Shown: piece after piece, positions 18,316-31,709 of the stretch
How the letters are laid out: the number at the start of each line of letters is the position of its first letter
Position numbering within the stretch: position 1 is the stretch's first letter
Assembly: GCA_025667525.1 (NCBI GenBank)
Contig: CM046879.1
Location: 362,842,639-362,906,638, forward strand
Length of the DNA: 64,000 nucleotides
Direction of reading: 5' to 3'
DNA from: Glebionis coronaria
Lineage: Eukaryota > Streptophyta > Magnoliopsida > Asterales > Asteraceae
Notes under the pieces: generated by a model
Databases searched by the model: none
What the model was told of the DNA's origin: nothing
Seen by the model: the letters and a program-made list of their open reading frames with translations, nothing else
Translations under genes and position numbers: made by a program

Positions 18316-21104
18316 TTACTTGTTAATTTGGAAATAAATAAACCTAATTAAATCTTTGCCAACATCACTTGTATAATCCATCTCCAGCTGTGTCGACACC
18401 ATTTTCTTCAAAACTTCCTTGGACATGGGATATTCAGCATCCACAAGAAGATATTCAAAAAAATTTGTAGTACTCAAATGATACACACCAGCTGCTGAAT
18501 ATAGACGCCATTGAAGTCCACTGACATCATCAAGATCTTTACATACTGGATCTTCATCATTTGGCTCACACATTCTATTGAATGTTGACCAAATCTTTAT
18601 TCCATTGACTAAAGTAGGTGCTTCGGTCTCATACTTGTCCTTCATCAATCTCCAAAGATCTGCCAAGTCTTCCCTTTCCAGGCTTGCAAACAAAGACATA
18701 AGAGTAGTAAAAGTATGTATCTCCTTCCCATATCTGCCAATCATCCAAAACCCACTTGCATCTTCCTCATAGTGAACTATAGGGTTTCTGGAATCATGAG
18801 GTAACACCTCTACCATATGTGAAGCTTCCAAGGGTGAGAGCTTAATACTCCTTCTAATAACTGCTTCACTAGGATTCACTCTATCCAAATTCTCTGGGAA
18901 CTCAAGTGGAACTCCCTTCTCCAAAGGCCTTGGTGCAATTAAAGGCTGTTGGATCTGCATCTCTTCTGCAAGTTCTTCCTTTCTTTCATCTAAAAGAAGT
19001 CTGATAGTGTTCTACTCTTGAACACTTGCACATATAGGATAAGCCCTAAACTCCAACTCATCAAAGGACAAACCCTACAACTTCTAAAAAGTCTAACCTC
19101 CTTGATGACATCTGAGAAGCATGTAGTAGAGCTCTCTTCTATCCTTTTTAGACTGTGAAAGAACCTTGCTAGCCTTATACTTCAGAATCACCTTGTAATC
19201 TCTTTGAACTCTTAGTAGAATCTCCAAACCCTAAATTTGATCTGAAATTGTCTTGTCTGGATTCACCATTATCTTATTCTCCCATACAAAGTACATTTGA
19301 GCTAATTTAGGCATCTCATAATCTACTTGATTTTTCAACTCCGCAATCCTCTCTTTTGCCAACTCATCACCATATTCAAGCCTCTTTGGATCTTCAATGA
19401 TCATCACACTTGAATCAGGGTACTCTCATCATCACTTCCTCCCTTATTGCTCTCAGAAGTAACCACAAATGGTGACTCAATAGCAGCAATATTCTTCTCT
19501 TTTTCCTCAATTTGTGCAGCCAACATAGAATCAAACTTTACTTGGGCTGCATCCTTGGGAACTATTGTTTCTACCATAATCCCTTTACCTTTATCAAATA
19601 CATCAATGGTGGGTAAAGAAATTGATGGTACCTGTGCAGACACATCCTTGATGATAGCTGATGACTAGGATACATCAATCACACCTGCAGGTCTATCAGC
19701 GTCCAAAACCTGAGTGTCAACGCCTAACTTACTCATATCAACGCTTAAACTCTGAATGTCAGCGACTGGCATAGAAACCTGTTCCAGCGTCTCCATAAAT
19801 GATATCTTCGTTGGAGTTACCAGTGAAACATCAACAACTGGCCTCTCCTTCAAACTGGTCAAAGCTTCAGCCATCTCCACACCAAAAGAACCACCTGAGT
19901 CTTTGTCACTTAAGTTAAATGGCTCAGTAGCAGCTTCCTCCCCTTTGTAAGAATCCTCCCCAGATGAAAGGACTCTCGTCTGTCGTCTCCTAGCCTCAGT
20001 AGTTTCCAAAACAACAATCCTCTCCCTCAATTACTTGAGTTCAAGGCCTTGTGTAGAGACAGTATGTACAAGGTCTGCTTTTTGCTTTTGCAAGCTAATA
20101 CAGACAGCCGTTAATTCCAATAATGTGTAAGGTTCCAATTTGCCCTCCTCTAGAATGGGAATTTGACCTCCCAAAGTAGATTCATGGGGCATGGATGGGG
20201 TCTTAATTATGTTAGGACTGGCTTGGCCTGCTTCTAAGCCAGAACTAATATTCCCAGCTCCACCCATGTAACCAACCACACTTGTGGTGGTGGTTCTCAT
20301 TGCAACATGGCTAGGACCACTAGAGGAGAACACTCTAGTAGTCCTTTGGCATTTTTCCAACCTAAATTCAGGGGGTGTAGAAGAGGATGTGGATTGGGTG
20401 TCTGTTTGAAGGTTAAGGGGTGTTTGGGTTTGTTATAAAAGGGTGTCAGCGTTTGGATTTGGAGTGTCAACGCCAACATTTAACGTGTCGGCGTTGAAAG
20501 GTTCTTGGTCAACTTCCATTTGCTAGGGTGACGGTGATTATTCAGGCAATGGGTCTGGTTGTGGTTGTGGGGCTGGTTAAGGTTGTGCTGCTGCAATAAC
20601 AACAAGCATGGCTTGGGTAAGGGGTAAGTCTCTAGGAGGTGGTGAATTCATCTTCCCAAAAATTGCTTTCTTTTGAACAGGGATCGTATAAAAATCATTG
20701 TGATCCCTATTGCAGTATCTTTGTTTATCAAACACCATTTGTAAAAACCTTGGGTAAGCAAGAGTCATCTTGCTACCCTTTTTATGACACATGTCATCAA
20801 AAATCATTTTTGAAAAATTATATTTTGCCCAGTAGCAATACACACAATGGCACTCCCAATATATCGGTTGATTTCATTGTGTGCAGTACACTTGGGACTC
20901 AAACATTGAAGAATGACATGTATCAAGTACTTCCAAGCTGGGGGAAATTCTTGTTTTGTATATTTGTTTAAATGCCATCTTCTGGCAAAGGATAACCCAA
21001 AGCTTGGAGTCCTTGTTCTGCCTCTCCAATGGGTAGGGTGGTTATACCATCTGCATCATGAAGATGCAAAGCTTGGCGAACCAAAGCTTTAGTAACCACC
21101 CATG
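18316..21104 (-). pseudogene. Copia B third ORF, main part (broken)
   Basis: This continues the frame interrupted by solo LTR S. Recognisable pieces are the Y-P-R-F-L-Q-M domain (20577-20843), the linker and coiled-coil region (19665-20360), the acidic start of the downstream half (19404-19643) and the C-terminal domain (18316-18960). Breaks include a Glu-to-stop at 20031 and frameshifts near 20970 and between 18960 and 19404. The TAG that splits copia A's ORF is present at the same codon (about 19670), again followed by TCA TCA and in frame with downstream sequence. Heptapeptide units (S-V-D-M-S-K-L-G-V-D and following) sit just before it. Confidence 0.85.
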
Positions 21105-21109
21105 GAAGC

Positions 21110-24100
21110 TGATGAGACTGCTTTTATACATAGTCTCATCGTCCAAAAAGGGCTTAAAATGCATTAATTATCATGAAAATACCCAAATATATGCTTGTGT
21201 TTGTTGCTTGTGTATTTTAGGTACGGATATTGAGAAAATGACAAAAGATCACAAGAATCATGCAAAAACGAACACAAAGAACGAAGCCGCACAATGAACC
21301 AAGCCCTAATGAAGTTTTCCCAAGAAAAACCCTTGAAGATTTGAAGAATTATGAAGAAGGGTCCTCCAATATATAAGAATTGACACTTTATACCCTTGTA
21401 TCCTCATAATTACAAGTTTAGTCCCTAAAGTTTGTCAAAATTGCAAAAAGGGCCCTCCACTTTGAAGAATTGGCAATTTTTGTCCCTCAACAAAACTAAA
21501 ATGTCAATATTTATCATCCTCAAAGTCAACCATACCAAGAAGGACTCCAAGTTACAAGAATGGCAAAATTGGTCCTTTGAAAATGTCAAAATTACCAAAA
21601 GGACCCTTGACTTTGAAGACTTGGCAAAAATGGTCCCTCATCAAACATGATTTGACAATTTCTGTCCTTCAAAATTCCAATCATACAAGTTTAGACCATT
21701 ATCCTTGAAGAAAATACCAAATCAGTCCTTCAAGAATCACAAATTAGCAAGAAATACCCCTGAATTTACTTTAAAATATTTTGGGGCAAAAGTGTGAAAA
21801 TGAAAAGTTGGATTACAAAGGGAATCGGATTTTATGTGTTTATTTACAAAATGAAAGAAAGAAAGAAGGAGAGGGACTAAATCTGGCCAGACAAGAAAGA
21901 AACCTAGACCAATCCTAGCCTGCCATGTGTCCCACTCACATTATCAACCAATCAAAACTCTCCTTCCCTCCACCTCACCCTTCCACTCACCCGGATTAAT
22001 TAATAAATTAACCTTTGCGCCTTAACACCAATTTAAAAGTTAATCACCCTAAACCTGGATTAAACGTGCAACTATTCATCCAAGAACACATTTGGGCTTT
22101 TGTTAATTACAAAACATTAAACCCCAAAATTATGCAGATTAATGATTAAGGTGACCCTAATCACAACCCAACGCTCAAATAGCCTGCCACATCACCCCCT
22201 TTGTCACATGTTTACCCTGCTTTTTACACTTTGGAGAAGATGCCAAAATAGTGGCCCTCATCCAACTCCCCACATTCCAGCTTGTTTTCTAAGCTTATTT
22301 GAGGCCATTAGATGCATTCTCACCATGCCAACTCACACAAACAGCCAAGGACTTGTCACATGATTTAACAAAATGCCAAAGCTCTCAAGGGCATTTTTGG
22401 GACTTCACAAGCTAGGGTATACGTTTTTATGCTTTCTAGGATCATTGTACACCCTCTATATAAAGGGAATTAGGTCATTCCTTTACATTTGCTCTTGCAT
22501 TTTCAGTTGTTCACTTTTCTGTAAATCCTTTTCAGAATTAATGAAATGTGTTTGAAATGTTGAAGAAAGCTCAAGTGCCATCATTTATATCTGTTTAATA
22601 TTGTTCTTAGTTTGATAATTTTGAATCTCAAAACCTGTTTTTAAGGAGGGTGCAAAAGTTTGCATTTTTCCTTCAAGCTTGATATTTTGCTAAGTTCTTG
22701 TTCAAACCTTGGAATTCTTGGGCTATAGGGCTGATCATAGCATCCTGATATTGTGTTATCAAGGTGTGGTGAGGCTTATAACTTGGGGATAATCAAGTGT
22801 GGGGTAACAAGGTTGCATTAATCAAGGCTTTTCACTTTTCTGATTTTACTATTTTTGCTCTTAACTTTGTTGATTCTTAGCAGGGTTGTTTAAGGAAGCT
22901 TGTACTTGTTCTTGCTAGTACATAAGCTCAAAATTCGTGGGTGTGGATGTACATCCATGAGGTTTGCATACTTAATCCCAAAATCTGCTTAAATCTTGAT
23001 TTTTGGTGATATTTGTGTGTGACTTATGTTCTTGCGAATTTTGTGGCTTAATATTGCTTGAATCTGCTTATCTTAGTTGTTATTGTGTTAATTTGGGCTT
23101 GGGTGGTCTTAAACTCACTTTTGATTTGAAAATTTTGATTTTGAAAAGTTAAAAGGGTGTTTGGGATTACCTGTTTGAGTTCATAATTGGTTATTGTGTT
23201 GTTAGAAGTTTGTGTTTGTGTTTGTTATATGCCATACACTTGTTTGAGAGTATTTTGCTGCAAGTTATTGGACTTAAACCTTGAAATCAAACAATCTGCT
23301 ATAAAATCTTTGTTATTGACTGTTTTGACCTAGGATCTTGGGAACACTTAGGGTGTATGCATGCTTAGGGCTAAAAGTGGTTTAAACAAAGTCATTGTAA
23401 CCTGTTTGTGAGATTTGAGTGGTTGAATCTGGCTTGTTGGTCAATTGCATCAGCAAAAGTGAAAACTGCATGTTCTTGTGTTCATCGGTAACTTTAAGTG
23501 CTTGAATCTTGCTTAAAACTTTGAATCATTGCATGAAACCTGTTTAGATTTGCTTATTTAAGTTTAATATTTCTTGTGTATGCATTTGGTTAAGTTTGGC
23601 TGGCTGAATTATGCTCTAAGTACTTATTGAACCTAATCTGCTTATTTGTTCAAGTCTGGGCTAGATCTGGTGCTTAATTGAATGAACTGTACAAATTGGC
23701 TTGTTGGATAGTTGATTTCTTTGTTTTTATTGACTCCTTATGATCCAATGATCATTTGGGTGCCTTGTTGAAACTTAAATATCCAAAAAAGTTACTAAAG
23801 ACAAAAAATTCTACAAGTCAAGCAGTGGGAAAAGTTCCCACTGCTCAACACCCAAAACTAGCCCCTGCTAGTGTTAATTTGCTTTTAGCTTATCAATAAG
23901 CTATAATTGCTTATCCAGACATGCAACAACTTATTTTTTGTGATAGATCTTCATTATTTGACCCATTTGATTAGACTGGAGCTTATTGGACTTTGACTTT
24001 GACTTTTTGCTAGAAAACCAACTTATTTGACTTTTTCATAAGTGCTTATTTGCTTTTTCCAGCTTATTGAGTCTGCTTATTTGAAAACTTTTTGTTGATT

Positions 24101-25331
24101 TAGCTTATTTAAGTCATTTAAAAGCTTTAGAAACTTGAATCGGCTCTTGGGGTGGCCTAGAACTCAAAAACGACTATTTTGTCGTTTTCTATATATTGCT
24201 TTTTGCATTTTCAGGCTTATTCCTTTAGCTTATTTCAAATTTCTTTTTACAGAAGTCTTAGTTAGCTCAAAAGAAGCTTGTGTGTCTAATTTTAGCTTAT
24301 GGCATTAACTTATAGCTTAATGGGCCAAAAAGCCCATTAAGAATAAGCTGTTTGGTATAAGCTTGCTTATTTCACATTTTCAGCTTTTGGGCCTTTGTAA
24401 AAAGTTGTTTAAAATCAAATTTTGAGTCAAGTAGTGCTTTTTGGGCCATTTTTACAAACTTTTTCTTATTGGGCCAAATTTGGCCCATTAAGGTGACTGT
24501 TTTGGGTTTAGCACATTTTCTAGGCCCATTAAGGGTATTTAGGTAATTTCAAGTTCTTTTCTGAGTTATTTAGGTTAAATTAAGCTAGTTTGCAACTTTT
24601 TAGAATTTTTTAGGATTTTTGGATTTTTATTAATATTTTAATATTATTTTATTATTAAAAATTAAAATTCTGATTTTCTAAGTTTTTATATTTTTCCTAG
24701 ATGCTAGACACTTAGTTAGGAATTTTACAACTTTCCAAATATTTTTAGGTTCTTTTAATTATTTTCTAGAATTATTTTAAGTTTTTATAGCTTTTAATAG
24801 TTTTTAATTGTTTAAAAATAGTTTTTATTGGTTTTAAAATTTTGAAAAATACTTTTTAGCTTAATTAGGTTCTTTTAAAGGTTTACAAACTTGAAGATCT
24901 TGATTTGGACTTTTTATTAGTTAATATTAATTTTTAGGGCTTTAATTAGCATTAAAAAGTTAATATTTAATTAATTAAAAGGTTTTAGCAAGTTTGGATT
25001 TTTTGTAATCCCTTAGAATATTTTAGTTGATTTTTAATGATTTTTAGGAATTTTTAGAGTAAATTTTTAAATTTGGTGCTTTTACGGTTTTACGTGTACG
25101 ACCCTTTCGTCTTAGTGTAAATCGTCATCGTAACCGTCATTCTCTTCTTATCCCATTTCTATTTTCTTTCTCATAATAATTTAATCACAAAGTTAATCAT
25201 TTCATTACACACAGACCAAACCTCCTTGAGAACGAACTCATTTTAGGGTCATTTGTACACGGTTTTCCTAAATCGTCGTACTTACCCTAATTACGCTCTT
25301 TTTCCTAAAAGACGTTTTTTACTCAACATCA
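21110..25331 (+). mobile_element. Solo LTR S (4,222 bp), G-related gypsy family
   Basis: The insert begins TGATGAGACTGC and ends CAACATCA, flanked by GAAGC on both sides (21105-21109, 25332-25336). Its start matches the start of G's 3' LTR (39243 leftwards) and its end matches G's LTR end at 3529, both inverted, so it is one LTR in plus orientation with no interior. Unequal recombination between two LTRs is the usual origin. Identity to G's LTR is partial, so S belongs to a related family. It holds several degenerate GTCCCT/TTGACAA-type repeats at about 21380-21740 and an inverted repeat at 23822-23844. No gene is present. Confidence 0.88.
22457..22465 (+). promoter_or_regulatory. TATA box of solo LTR S
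   Basis: TATATAAAG on the plus strand, about 1.35 kb into the LTR. This is the best promoter candidate in S and would drive transcription rightwards, against the direction of copia B. Confidence 0.5.
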
Positions 25332-25590
25332 GAAGCCCATGGACAATAGCAGTCAATGTAGTCACAATATTAACTGTTGAGTAAGTGAATGTATTCCAAA
25401 ACTGTTTAATATGTGTGACAGGAAAAAGAGGAGCATGAGAAAGTGCATACCTTATGGGGGATGCATTTAAGTACTCCACCATCTGAGTATATAGGGGAAA
25501 CAGAGCATCATCAGCTTCTAAATAAGCAACCATGTTATGCTGACTTTTGAACCCCAATTCCAAATCTCTTAGTTTAAACTTAGGCGCCAT
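25332..25590 (-). pseudogene. Copia B third ORF, N-terminal exonless fragment
   Basis: The ATG at 25590 begins the conserved N-terminal domain, including I-K-Q-F-W-N-T, up to the point where solo LTR S is inserted; the frame resumes at 21109. Here the Gln codon before the second Met is intact, which shows that the TAA in copia A at 8212-8214 is a mutation and that the true start of this gene is the upstream ATG. Confidence 0.85.
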
Positions 25591-26761
25591 TGATGTAGAA
25601 AGCTGTGATAAATGTTATGAAAGATGAAGGTTTGTGAAAATTTAGTTAGACAAGAATAAGCAGTTACCCTGTTTCAAAGGAATGAGCCAAATATATAGGA
25701 GAGGTGAAAACATGTGATTGGTTAAAGCATGAGGCAGTTATATTCAAAATATAATGATGAAAATCTTGAAAAAGATATAACTTATCTCTTGCATTAATAA
25801 AAAGTTACCAACTCCTAAAATTACGGTCCAAATTTTCGTCAAAAATAACAACTTGGTAGGACCCAATGTTTATCAACGGTAAAAAATAACTTATCAGCGC
25901 CCAACAGCTATATTCTTGTCAACGTTGGATTTTGCCATGTCAACGTCAAAATTGGTCTTAACAACGCTTGGAAAGAAAACTGTCAGCGTCCAAAAATAAA
26001 AATAATATAAAAGAAAAAGAACCTTAACAAAGTAATTTATCCTAGTGAAGATAACTTATAGACTGAAAATCACCATAGGGTGGCAAGCACTGTCCAATCA
26101 TGTACACTTGCTTAAGCAAGATAGACATAATTGTCCTCAAGTGTCCCTTGCTCACCAAAGTTCTTAACAATGAAGTTATCTCATAAAATCCTTTGTAACT
26201 TCCCAGGTAAGCCCAATAAAAATCATACCCAAGTCTCCCAACAGACCACATCCAATTCTAGGTCAAAAAGTCTTGGCAGCGTGCAAAGTATATCAACTTT
26301 GCAGGCTACAGTGCCTCACGATTTAGTAAACTAACTCATACTCACCATTGGACACAATCTAGAATTGTGATAAGAGTATTATATGAATACCCAAAAAGTC
26401 CTAAAGGGTTCCTAAACCTCCCCTGAAACTAAGATACACAAGTTGCCAAACATAATACATGCAATGAAAATTTATGTCAAGATAGGAATATAAATATTCC
26501 AACCATCATCCATAAACTTGAACACACTCCAAGTAAGCTCCAAAGATCCATAAGCAACTCTGTATCCATTTGTACAATGCTCATAATGTCTGCATAATTA
26601 GATCAAAAACCACAAAACTAACATGTTGCTGTGAACGTTCATTTTAACACTTATCAGCATTAAAAGAACCTTTGTCAGCGTTAGACAAATAAAGTGGAAA
26701 ACCTAATTTTGTACAAAGACCAATAACAATGCATATCCTGTACATACTTCAAAAACACATA
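25591..26761 (-). other. Copia B spacer between pol and third ORF
   Basis: Non-coding and alignable with 8320-9577 of copia A. It holds GTCAACG/GTCAGCG units at about 25890-25990 and again near 26635-26685. Confidence 0.6.
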
Positions 26762-29700
26762 TTAGGTAAGATTGATCATTCCAATACTTGTTACCAAGTA
26801 CTGAAATCTCCCAGTATCAAAAGGTTTAGTTAATAAATCTGCCACATTTTCTTCTGTGTCAACCCTATCTGGTTGTATTAAACCTTTTTTAAAAACAATC
26901 TCTTATAAAATGATGTCTAATTTCTATGTGTTTTGTTTTAGAATTACGTACAGGATTCTTAATAATGCATAAAGTACTGTTATTGTATACAAAAATCTTG
27001 GTATGCATAAAATTGTACCCATAATCCAACAGTTGGTTCTGAATCCATAAGACTTGTCCACAACAAGAAGCTGCAGCTACATATTCTGCTTCAGTTGTAG
27101 AGTTGGCTACCACTGTTTGTTTCTTGGATTGCCAAGATATTAATCTCCTCCCAAGAAATTGGCATCCACCAGTTGTGGATTTTCTATCAAACTTGTCACC
27201 TCCATAATCACTGTCTGAATAAGCAATAAGCTCCAATGGAGAATCCTTTGGACACCATAATCCCAAGGTGGGATAGCACCTAAGGTATCTAAAAATCCTC
27301 TTGACAGCTTGAAGATGACACTCTTTGGGAGTCACTTGATGGCGTGCACATGCACACACAACAAACATAATGTCAGGTCTGGAAGTTGTAAGATACATCA
27401 ATGATCTAATCATTAACCTATAATGCCTGACATCCACCTCTTTTCCATCTCCAACCTTTCCCCAAGGGTGTTCTCTATCCATGGGTGTGCTAGCCCGTTT
27501 TTCATGTGGAGAAAAGTGAAACTTCTTCAAGATCTCTGCTACATAAATTTCTTGAGAGATGAAGATACCATCTTCTTTCTGCTGAACTTGTAAGCCTAGA
27601 ATGAAGTTCATCTCTCCAATTGCACTCATTTTAAATTTGTCTGTCATGAGTTTGGAAAAGTCTTCACTCATCTTTGGACTTGAAGAGCCAAAGATGATAT
27701 CATCCACATAGAACTGAACAAGTAAAAAGTCCTTACCAGTCTTCTTGGTAAACAAAGTCTGATCTATGGTGCCCCTCTTGAATCCATTTTCCACCAGATA
27801 GGTGGACAATGTGCCATACCATGATCTTAGGATACATTGCTTTCTTCACCCTATACACCTTGTCTGGATGTTCTGAATCTTCAAAACCAGGAGGCTGCAT
27901 AACATAAACCTCCTCTACAATTATGCCATAAAGAAAAGCACTCTTCACATCCATTTGATAAACTGTGAAACCCATGCAAGAAGAATAGGCTAGGAAAATC
28001 CTTATTGCTTCAATCCTTTCAACAGGTGCAAAAACCTCTTCATAGTCTATCCCTTCCTCCTGTGTATAGCCTTGAGCAACTAAACGTACCTTGTTTCTTA
28101 CCACAATTCCTCTCTCATCCTTTTTGTTTCTAAGAACCCATCTTGTCCCTATAGGTCTGACATATCTGGGACAATCTACTAACTCCCAAACATCTTGAAT
28201 AGCAAATTGGTGAAGCTCATCCTGCATTGCTTCCATCCAACTTGGTTCTTTGAGAGCATAAAATATCTTCTTGGGTTCCTGTTGTGACAGAAAACAAGCA
28301 AACAAATATGCCTGAACAAGAGGGGTATCAACCTTCTTGTGGATATTGGCAATAAAACCTCCTTGATTCTGATGAGATCTTCTTGTTTGAATAGGAGACA
28401 TCACATCACCAATGATTAGAGAAGAAGGATGATTTTTGATAGTAGATGTAAGTATCCCTCCTTCAATAATTGTGTTGTCTTCAATTTCAGTCTCCAAGTT
28501 GCCAATATCATCTTCAAATTCTCCTCCATCATCATCTGAATGAACCTCTTCATGAACTACTGAAGGCTCACCTTGTTCAAAAACATTGGAAGATAATAAA
28601 TGGTCAAAAGAGTTGTCAACGCCTGAACTGGGTCTGTCAACATTTGAGCCATCAATGCCTGAATTTGGCCTGTCAGCTCCATATTTTCCTTTGTCAGCGC
28701 TTGAAGATTCATGCATGTTTTCATTAATTGTTTTCTCTTGTGGACCATCTTTTTCCTCTCCAACAGCAGAAGCAGCAGCAAACCTATCTATCCAAATAGG
28801 AATGGTGACATACTCAAGTATGGGAGCTGATTTGACTGCTTGTGATCCTACTTCCTTATCAACCTGTATACCTGAAATTTCAATAACTGGTTCTTCCACA
28901 ACATTTGAATTCACTTTCACAATGTCTGGATTAGTAACAGGCATATAATTCAAGGTTCTAGATAAAGGTTCCAAGTCAAAGAACCAATTTGGTCCACTCA
29001 CAGTATCACTAGGTTTACTTTCTAAAAACCTAACATGTACCTTTTCAAGTATACGTTTTTCTTTCTTAATGTAAACCCTATATTCTCTACTCTGCACTGA
29101 ATAGCCCATAAAATAGCCCTCATCACCTTTAGCACTAAACTTTCCTAAGGCATCACTAGTATCCAGTATAACTACATGACATCCAAAAGGTTTAAGAAAA
29201 CCAACATTAGGTTTCCTATTCCAAAATAGCTCATAAGGTGTCTTATTATGGATTTTGTTGATCAATGCCCTATTCTGAACATAGCAAGCTGTATTCACAG
29301 CCTCAGCCCAAAATGCAATGGGAAAGTGAGCATCAGCCAACATTGTCCTAGCTGCTTCTATGAGTGTTCTATTCTTCCTTTCAGCCACCCCATTTTGTTG
29401 TGGGGTTCTAGCTACACTAAACTGCCTAGTAATCCCTTTCTTGACACAGAAGTCATCTAACAACTTATTTCTAAACTCACCACCATTGTCACTTCTAAGT
29501 ATTTTAACCTCATTCCCTGTTTTCTTTTCAATTTGGGTAATAAAGTTAATTAAGACAGTGGTAGTTTCACTTTTCAAAGCCAAAAAGAAAGTCCAAGTAA
29601 ATCTAGAAAAATCATCAGTTATGACAAAACAAAAAGATTTACCATTTAAGCTTTCTATATTAGTTGGACCAAACAAGTCCATATGCAGCAAGTGAAGTGG

Positions 29701-30365
29701 TTTAGAACTAGAATGCACCAGTTTAGACTTAAAGGGGACTTTGTGATGCTTGCCTTTAAGGCATGCAACACAAGAATGATTATTGTGGAAAGCCTTTTCA
29801 GGCAAACCATCAACTAAACCATGTCTCACAAGTGTGTTTATGTTCTTAAAATTTATGTGCCCTAACCTTCTGTGCCAAAGATTACTCTCATCAACTGAAG
29901 CCTTAGCATATAGACATGACAAATTATTATTCATCCTAATTCCATTAAGATTCACATTATAAATGTTCTTATGCCTAGGTGTTCTATAATTAATGAACTT
30001 CTCATCAGGTATTTTAAAATCTTTGCTTAACACCAAGCATTCAGTATTAGTGAAAAGAACCTTATTCTTGTTATCACAAACTTGTGATACACTAAACAGA
30101 TTATAATCAAGTTCTTTTACCAGAATACGTTTTCAAAACGCAAATTGTTGGTGATAAGAGTGCCTTTTCCAGTAATAGTTCCATATCCTCCTCCAAAGTA
30201 CACTTTGTCACCATCTTTAATGGGGGTAAAGTTGGTCAAATAATCTTCCTTCCCCGTCATGTTCCTAGAGCATTCACTATCCCAATAGCCACGATCATTT
30301 ACCTGCTTTTGAATGCCCTGCACATAAATAAAACAAATTAGTTTTCTTTGGGAACCCAAGCGTGA
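26762..30365 (-). pseudogene. pol: Copia B pol (broken)
   Basis: The protease start is intact here (G-Y-W-D-S-E-C-S-R-N-M, near 30280). Integrase HHCC and D-D-E motifs, RT with Y-V-D-D and RNase H with T-E-A-E-Y are all recognisable. A frameshift lies between 30117 and 30036. A roughly 20-bp deletion near 27830 removes the G-L-H-Q-A-P-R part of RT and shifts the frame. Another shift near 26890 ends RNase H early. The natural stop aligned to copia A is at 26762-26764. The linker again carries V/A-D-K/R heptapeptides (about 28600-28720). Confidence 0.9.
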
Positions 30366-31130
30366 TTAGACTTGGATTCATTTGGTTGTTCAACAAGAAC
30401 AGACTTAGTCCTTATAACAACCCCTTGTTCATCCCTTTTAGGATTGAACACCCAGTTAACCCCAATTGGTTTAGTTATGACCTTTGAAATATAATGAAAT
30501 CTGTTACATGTCATAGAAATCCCATCTGAATTAGGGTTTTGGTCTTGTTTGGGTCTCCAAGTTAAGCTAGAAGAAACTTTAGACCCCTTCCCCTTTGGTT
30601 GCAAGTATTTGTCATTACTTGGTCTAACAACGTTGGAAACATTCCTGTCAGCGTAAAAATTATTCTTGACAACGCTGAAATTGCACCTATCAACACCAAA
30701 ACTAGGGTTTGCTACAGGAACCCATTGTCTGTTAGACCATGTATTAGTCTTTTGAAAAGGCCTTTGTCCATAAGAATTAGACCCTTTAGTAAAGAATGGA
30801 ACTGGTCTAGTAACTTGTGGACTTTGCTGGATAAAAGGTCTAGGTTTGACCATGGTTGACTTCTTAGCAGCGTTGACTTTTGAAGCATTGACACACTTAT
30901 AAGCCAAATGTGAAAAACTCCCACAAGTATAACAAGCTTTTCTAGACATAACCCTGGGTCTAGAAGAAAAGAACCCTGTTCCATTATCACTAACTTGACT
31001 CTTTGGTGACCTAGGTTTTCTATACATTTCTGCATATTTAATATTAGGTTTTCTATCAACGTTTAATCCAAGGTCAACAACCTTTCTAGTAGTAGGGTTG
31101 GTTACTTTTATGGGTGTAGAATCATTTGGG
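30338..31130 (-). pseudogene. gag: Copia B gag, C-terminal part
   Basis: This follows the copia C insertion and includes the second CCHC knuckle (C-Y-T-C-G-S-F-S-H), the basic tail with heptapeptide units, and the gag stop at 30338. The gag/pol junction (30318-30341) has the same CTAAT, T-tract and GTGCAG arrangement as copia A. Confidence 0.88.
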
Positions 31131-31709
31131 TGTTGATCCCAAACTTAGATCGATTTAGCTTGTGTAAACGAGATTAGATCAAGTTATACACGTAGAGAAA
31201 CTTTGTGTATTCGACAATCTAAGTATTATGCGGAAACTAATACTCAGAACGAAGAACAAACAGAATATATGAATACCAAACTTTCACTTTAATAATAACA
31301 ATGAAAGATTACAATGAAAGTGTTATGAGATATGTGGAAGAGGTGTATGTAAGATGTGTCTTATGTCTAACCCTAAGGCCTCCTTTTATAGGTTTAAGGA
31401 GCCTTGTACAAAAAGCTAAGATCAACTATTTTAGGAAGAGACATAAGATAAACATACTCAAATAACTTATTGACTAAATCTTTTAAACATTTAAGAATAT
31501 ATTCTGAATTCTTATCTTCATATTTTGTCCACCAGCTTGAAGAATTCATCATTGGCAGATCTAGTCCTTGTCTTTGTGTTAAGATTCTTCTTGTCAGCGT
31601 CTTGATAATTCTTATCAACGTCTCATCTGTCAACTCCTCGTTTACTCTTGTTAGCGTCCAATTTCCTCTTGTCAGCGTTCCAGTGACTTAGCTAATTTTA
31701 TTCCCAACA
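31131..31709 (-). repeat. Copia C 3' LTR
   Basis: 579 bp. Its six differences from 34890-35468 are single-base changes. It has a TATA-like CTATAAAAGG on the minus strand near 31382-31391 and GTCAGCG/ATCAACG units at about 31592-31680. Confidence 0.94.
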
